DNA from: Catenuloplanes atrovinosus
GTDB taxonomy: Bacteria > Actinomycetota > Actinomycetes > Mycobacteriales > Micromonosporaceae
Direction of reading: 5' to 3'
Assembly (NCBI RefSeq): GCF_031458235.1
Contig: NZ_JAVDYB010000001.1
Span: 7,010,501-7,074,500 of the forward strand
DNA: 64,000 bases
Position numbers and translations under genes: made by a program. The stretch's first letter is position 1; each line of letters begins with the position of its first letter. Shown here piece by piece: positions 61,466 through 64,000 of this stretch. Under the pieces are notes generated by a model. That model saw nothing but the letters and a program-made list of their open reading frames with translations. It was not told the DNA's origin and did no database searches.

Positions 61466-62506
61466 TCAGTACAGCGACAGATGCACGTGGTTCGTGTGTG
61501 TCGCGGACGGCGAGCCGCGCCCGCTGTACGACCGCCAGCCGTTGCCCGGCATCCAGATCTGCCGGTACCAGATCACGTACAGCACGCCCAGTTCGTCCGC
61601 GTTGTGCACCAGGTACGCGGCCAGCCGGTCGCCGTACTCCCGGTCGTCGCCGGACGCGTTCACGTCCTCGAAGCCGTCCCGCGCGGCCGCGAAGTCACAC
61701 GCCCGCCCGCGCGGATGCTCGCCGCCGCCGCTCGGCCGGTAGCAGGACACGAACCGCCGGAAGCCGTCCGCCCGCGCCTGCCGCATCGCGTGCAGCGTGC
61801 GCGGCGTCACGCAGCCGCGCGTGGTCGGATCCGCCACCGTGCACGACTCGTCCGGCCACGCCCCGCCCGCGGTGCGCGGTGCCGGCTCCGCCGCGGGCGA
61901 GTCTGCGTCGACGAACCCGCCCGGCGCACCACCACCGGCCGCCGCCAGCGCGCGCTCCGCGTCCCTGCGCCGCGCGGCCTGGATCTCCACCTGGCGCGCC
62001 TGCTCGCGTACCTCGTCGTCGATCGCGGCCCGGGCCCGGCGCGCCTCGGCACGCGCGGCGCGCAGGTCCCGCAGCCGCGCGTCGTCCAGCGCCGCGATCG
62101 TCTCCAGGCCCGCGGTGCGCCGCAGGAACTCGGCCCGGTCGCGCGCGGCCAGCAGCAGCATCGGCCCGGTGATCCGCCCCCGCCGGTACGCCTCGCGCGC
62201 CACCACGCCGACCCGCGCGGTGAGCGCCGCGATGTCCGTCTCGGCCCGCTTGAGCCGCAGCGCCAGCTCCGACTGCCGTTTCCGGGACGCCTCCAGCCGC
62301 GCCTGCGCGTCCAGGTGCGCCTTCGCCGCCTGCTCCAGCGCGGTCCGCAGCGTCCGCGTCCCGCCCTCGTCGTCGGCCCGGTCCGGCTCCCGCGCGCCCG
62401 CCGCCGGACGCGTCACGGCCACCTCGGCGACCCCGCGAACCGGCCGGTCGGCCGCCGCCGGTGGCAGTCCACCGAGGAGCGCGATCATCGCGAGAATCCA
62501 CCTCAT
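61466..62506 (-). CDS. secreted coiled-coil protein with VanY-like/ARB_07466 C-terminal domain
   Basis: A 346-residue exported protein. A signal peptide (M-R-W-I-L-A-M-I-A-L-L-G-G, cut after A-A-A near 22) is followed by an Ala/Arg/Glu-rich coiled coil (about 50-200). The C-terminal domain has FRRFVSCYRPSGGGEHPRGR, ACDFAA, VLYVIWYRQIWMP and HTNHVHLSL. The GGEHPRGRACDF and HVH elements resemble zinc sites of D,D-peptidase-like domains. It may act on peptidoglycan, parallel to the NlpC/P60 protein in this window. It ends 18 bp before the spermidine-synthase-like gene. Confidence 0.85.
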   Translation of the reverse strand: MRWILAMIALLGGLPPAAADRPVRGVAEVAVTRPAAGAREPDRADDEGGTRTLRTALEQAAKAHLDAQARLEASRKRQSELALRLKRAETDIAALTARVGVVAREAYRRGRITGPMLLLAARDRAEFLRRTAGLETIAALDDARLRDLRAARAEARRARAAIDDEVREQARQVEIQAARRRDAERALAAAGGGAPGGFVDADSPAAEPAPRTAGGAWPDESCTVADPTTRGCVTPRTLHAMRQARADGFRRFVSCYRPSGGGEHPRGRACDFAAARDGFEDVNASGDDREYGDRLAAYLVHNADELGVLYVIWYRQIWMPGNGWRSYSGRGSPSATHTNHVHLSLY

Positions 62507-62600
62507 GGCGCGCAACCACCCCCTCCGTAGACGGGAAACGGGCGCCGGCGCATCTAGAGTTACGCAGGTCGGGGCACATTCCGCGCGTACGGGGGACATC

Positions 62601-62963
62601 GTGTTCCAGGAGATCTATCCGATCCTCAGCACCACCCGGCTGCCCGAGATGCTGCACTTCTACCGCGACCTGCTCGGCGCCGCCCAGACCTACCGGTTCC
62701 CGGACGACGGTCCACCCGCCTACGTCGGGCTGCGGCTCGGCGCCGGTTCCGAGCTGGGTCTCGCCGCGAGCGACACGGCCCCGGCCGACCGGCGCCACGT
62801 CGACCTGTGCGTCTACGCCGACGACTGCGACGCGGCCGTCACCCACCTGCGCGCGCACGGCGTCACCATCACCGAGGAGCCGGCCGACCAGCCGTGGGGC
62901 GAGCGCATGGCCCGTGCCACCGACCCGGACGGCAACCCCCTGGTCATCCTCTCCCGCCGCTGA
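62601..62963 (+). CDS. VOC-family (glyoxalase/bleomycin-resistance-like) protein
   Basis: A 120-residue beta-alpha-beta-beta-beta repeat protein starting GTG at 62601 (V-F-Q-E-I-Y-P-I-L-S-T-T-R) with GGGGGA upstream. LPEMLHFYRDLLGA and ATDPDGNPLVIL are the usual VOC signatures. The first metal position (His/Gln) seems to be replaced, so it may bind rather than transform its ligand. Divergent from the coiled-coil secreted protein gene. Confidence 0.85.
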   Translation: MFQEIYPILSTTRLPEMLHFYRDLLGAAQTYRFPDDGPPAYVGLRLGAGSELGLAASDTAPADRRHVDLCVYADDCDAAVTHLRAHGVTITEEPADQPWGERMARATDPDGNPLVILSRR

Positions 62964-63031
62964 CCGGCGACGAGACCGGCGGGAAGCCCGGCCTCCATCG
63001 AGACCGGCCCGTGCCGGTGGAGTGAGCGCCG

Positions 63032-63048
63032 AGCCTCCGCCGGAGGCT
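63032..63048. terminator. short hairpin between VOC and inositol monophosphatase genes
   Basis: AGCCTCC and GGAGGCT form a 7-bp stem on a 3-base loop immediately beyond the monophosphatase stop, between two convergent genes. Confidence 0.55.
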
Positions 63049-63049
63049 T

Positions 63050-63862
63050 CTAGAAACGGCTGCCCAGCAGGGCCTGGCGGACGTCCGCCCAGATGTCCGG
63101 GTTGGCCGCGACCAGCAGGCCCTTCCGCGGGTCCGTGACCTGGAACTCGGTGCCGTCGAGGCGGCGTGCGACGCCGCCGGCCTCGCGGGTGAAGAGCACG
63201 CCCGGCGCGTGGTCCCAGGGCAGCGTCTTCCAGAACAGGACGAAGTCCTGCGCGCCGCTGACCACGTCCGGGTACTCCGCGCCCGCGCAGTGCTGGCTGG
63301 GCAGGATCGCGGCGACGTTCCCGGCGCGAGCGGCGATCTCCGCCGCCATCTCCTCGGGCAGGTACTTCATCATCACCGCGCCGCGCAGCGCGGTGGCCGG
63401 CACCGGGTCGGCGCGGGTGGTGACGCGCGCGCCGTCGAGCCAGGCGCCGGAGCCGCGCTCGGCCACGGCCATCCGGTCCCGGGTGACGTCCAGAATCCAG
63501 CCGGCGCAGAGATCGCCGTCCTGGATGAGCGCGGCCATCACCGCGAACGGGGTACGCCCGAACGTGAAGTTGCCGGTGCCGTCCAGCGGGTCGACGAGCC
63601 AGACCGGCCCGGTCTCGCAGATCCGGCGGAGCAGGCCGGGATCCTCCGCCACGCTCTCCTCGCCGACCACGGTGGAGCCGGGCAGCAGGCGCAGCAGGCC
63701 CTCGGTGAGCAGCTTCTCGGAGCGCTGATCCGCGATGGTGACCAGGTCGCCGGGCGCCTTCTCGTGCACGTCGGACGCGTCGAGCTTCTTGAACAGCGGG
63801 AGCACGACGGTCTGGGCGGCCTCGCGGACGAGGTCGCCGACCTGCTCGATCAGCTCGCTCAA
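63050..63862 (-). CDS. inositol monophosphatase-family protein
   Basis: A 270-residue Mg-dependent phosphatase. GEES (67-70), LVDPLDGTGNFTFG (starting at 89) and LPWDHAPGVLFTREAGG are the three metal-site motifs, all intact. Substrates could be inositol phosphate, fructose 1,6-bisphosphate, histidinol phosphate or PAP. Start TTG at 63862 overlaps the stop of the upstream response regulator (TTGA), implying translational coupling between the two. Confidence 0.92.
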   Translation of the reverse strand: MSELIEQVGDLVREAAQTVVLPLFKKLDASDVHEKAPGDLVTIADQRSEKLLTEGLLRLLPGSTVVGEESVAEDPGLLRRICETGPVWLVDPLDGTGNFTFGRTPFAVMAALIQDGDLCAGWILDVTRDRMAVAERGSGAWLDGARVTTRADPVPATALRGAVMMKYLPEEMAAEIAARAGNVAAILPSQHCAGAEYPDVVSGAQDFVLFWKTLPWDHAPGVLFTREAGGVARRLDGTEFQVTDPRKGLLVAANPDIWADVRQALLGSRF

Positions 63863-64000
63863 GGCCGCGGCGGCAGCTTCACGACGCTGACGAAGAACTC
63901 GTCGATCTGCCGGACCACCGCGATGAACCGGTCGAAGTCGACCGGCTTCGTCACGTACGCGTTCGCGTGCAGCTGGTAGCTGCGCAGGATGTCCTCGTCG
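63859..64000 (-). CDS. response regulator receiver domain, C-terminal part (cut by window edge)
   Basis: The last 46 residues of a leftward gene read D-E-D-I-L-R-S-Y-Q-L-H-A-N-A-Y-V-T-K-P-V-D then F-D-R-F-I-A-V-V-R-Q-I-D-E-F-F. YVTKPVD holds the conserved Lys-Pro of receiver domains, and the QIDEFF ending is that of single-domain Rcp1-like regulators, which partner phytochrome-type or hybrid kinases. The 5' part lies beyond the window. Confidence 0.85.
   Translation of the reverse strand, partial: DEDILRSYQLHANAYVTKPVDFDRFIAVVRQIDEFFVSVVKLPPRP

Overview
The window is about 64 kb of very GC-rich DNA from an actinomycete chromosome. I place it in or near the Micromonosporaceae (Actinoplanes/Micromonospora relatives) with moderate confidence. 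The reasons are the high GC at third codon positions, the many GTG and TTG starts, stable hairpins without long U tracts, the rpoB N-terminus, and two gene blocks shared in order with Mycobacterium tuberculosis: rpmG-hadA-hadB-tRNA-Trp-secE-nusG-rplK-rplA...rplJ-rplL...rpoB, and moeZ / DUF3152 / TetR / DUF3107 / ferritin-like / DEAD-box helicase. No prophage, integrase, transposase, CRISPR array or biosynthetic cluster is visible. This is mostly ordinary chromosome with a few rearranged or decayed patches.

Positions 1-8825 are the translation/transcription core, read leftwards: tRNA-Thr, tRNA-Met, rpmG, hadA, hadB, tRNA-Trp, secE, nusG, rplK, rplA, rplJ, rplL and the first 13 codons of rpoB. 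Two envelope glycosyltransferase genes are inserted: a rightward PIG-V-like mannosyltransferase between rplA and rplJ, and a leftward GtrB-like glycosyltransferase between rplL and rpoB. Recognisable promoters precede rpoB, rplJ and rpmG. Positions 8939-17758 hold a membrane GAF-GGDEF-EAL protein with altered catalytic residues, small orphan proteins, a TetR/membrane-protein pair, a divergent AraC/hydrolase pair, tRNA-Tyr, yajQ and htpX.

Positions 17872-31088 hold a partial complex I locus: nuoC-H-I-J-K-L-M-N in tight overlapping order. nuoA, nuoD and nuoEFG are absent, and nuoB is displaced about 3.4 kb upstream. The gap is filled by a MarR-GNAT fusion, a glucose-dehydrogenase-like enzyme and a DUF2252 kinase-like gene. 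nuoB lies 9 bp behind a siderophore-interacting ferric reductase gene that has an IdeR/DmdR-type iron box, so it may be iron regulated. Next come proB-proA with a decayed ORF behind them, an alkyltransferase-like protein and a gamma-glutamyltransferase-like gene. A 790-bp gene-free stretch with 46-bp tandem repeats separates these from an alpha-toroid repeat protein.

Positions 37472-47352 are the conserved actinobacterial moeZ-to-helicase block. Positions 47728-64000 are mixed: a NodB deacetylase, a three-repeat secreted protein of unknown function, a DUF2470 gene and a methyltransferase separated by a long perfect-armed hairpin, and a CopZ/copper-protein operon with a CsoR-like box. After these lie an NlpC/P60 hydrolase, a deletion scar joining an epimerase tail to a headless regulator, a RecQ-phosphoribosyltransferase fusion, a Tat-type glycerophosphodiesterase, a Ktr potassium-uptake pair, a membrane spermidine-synthase fusion, a coiled-coil secreted protein, a VOC protein, an inositol monophosphatase and the end of a response regulator cut by the window edge.
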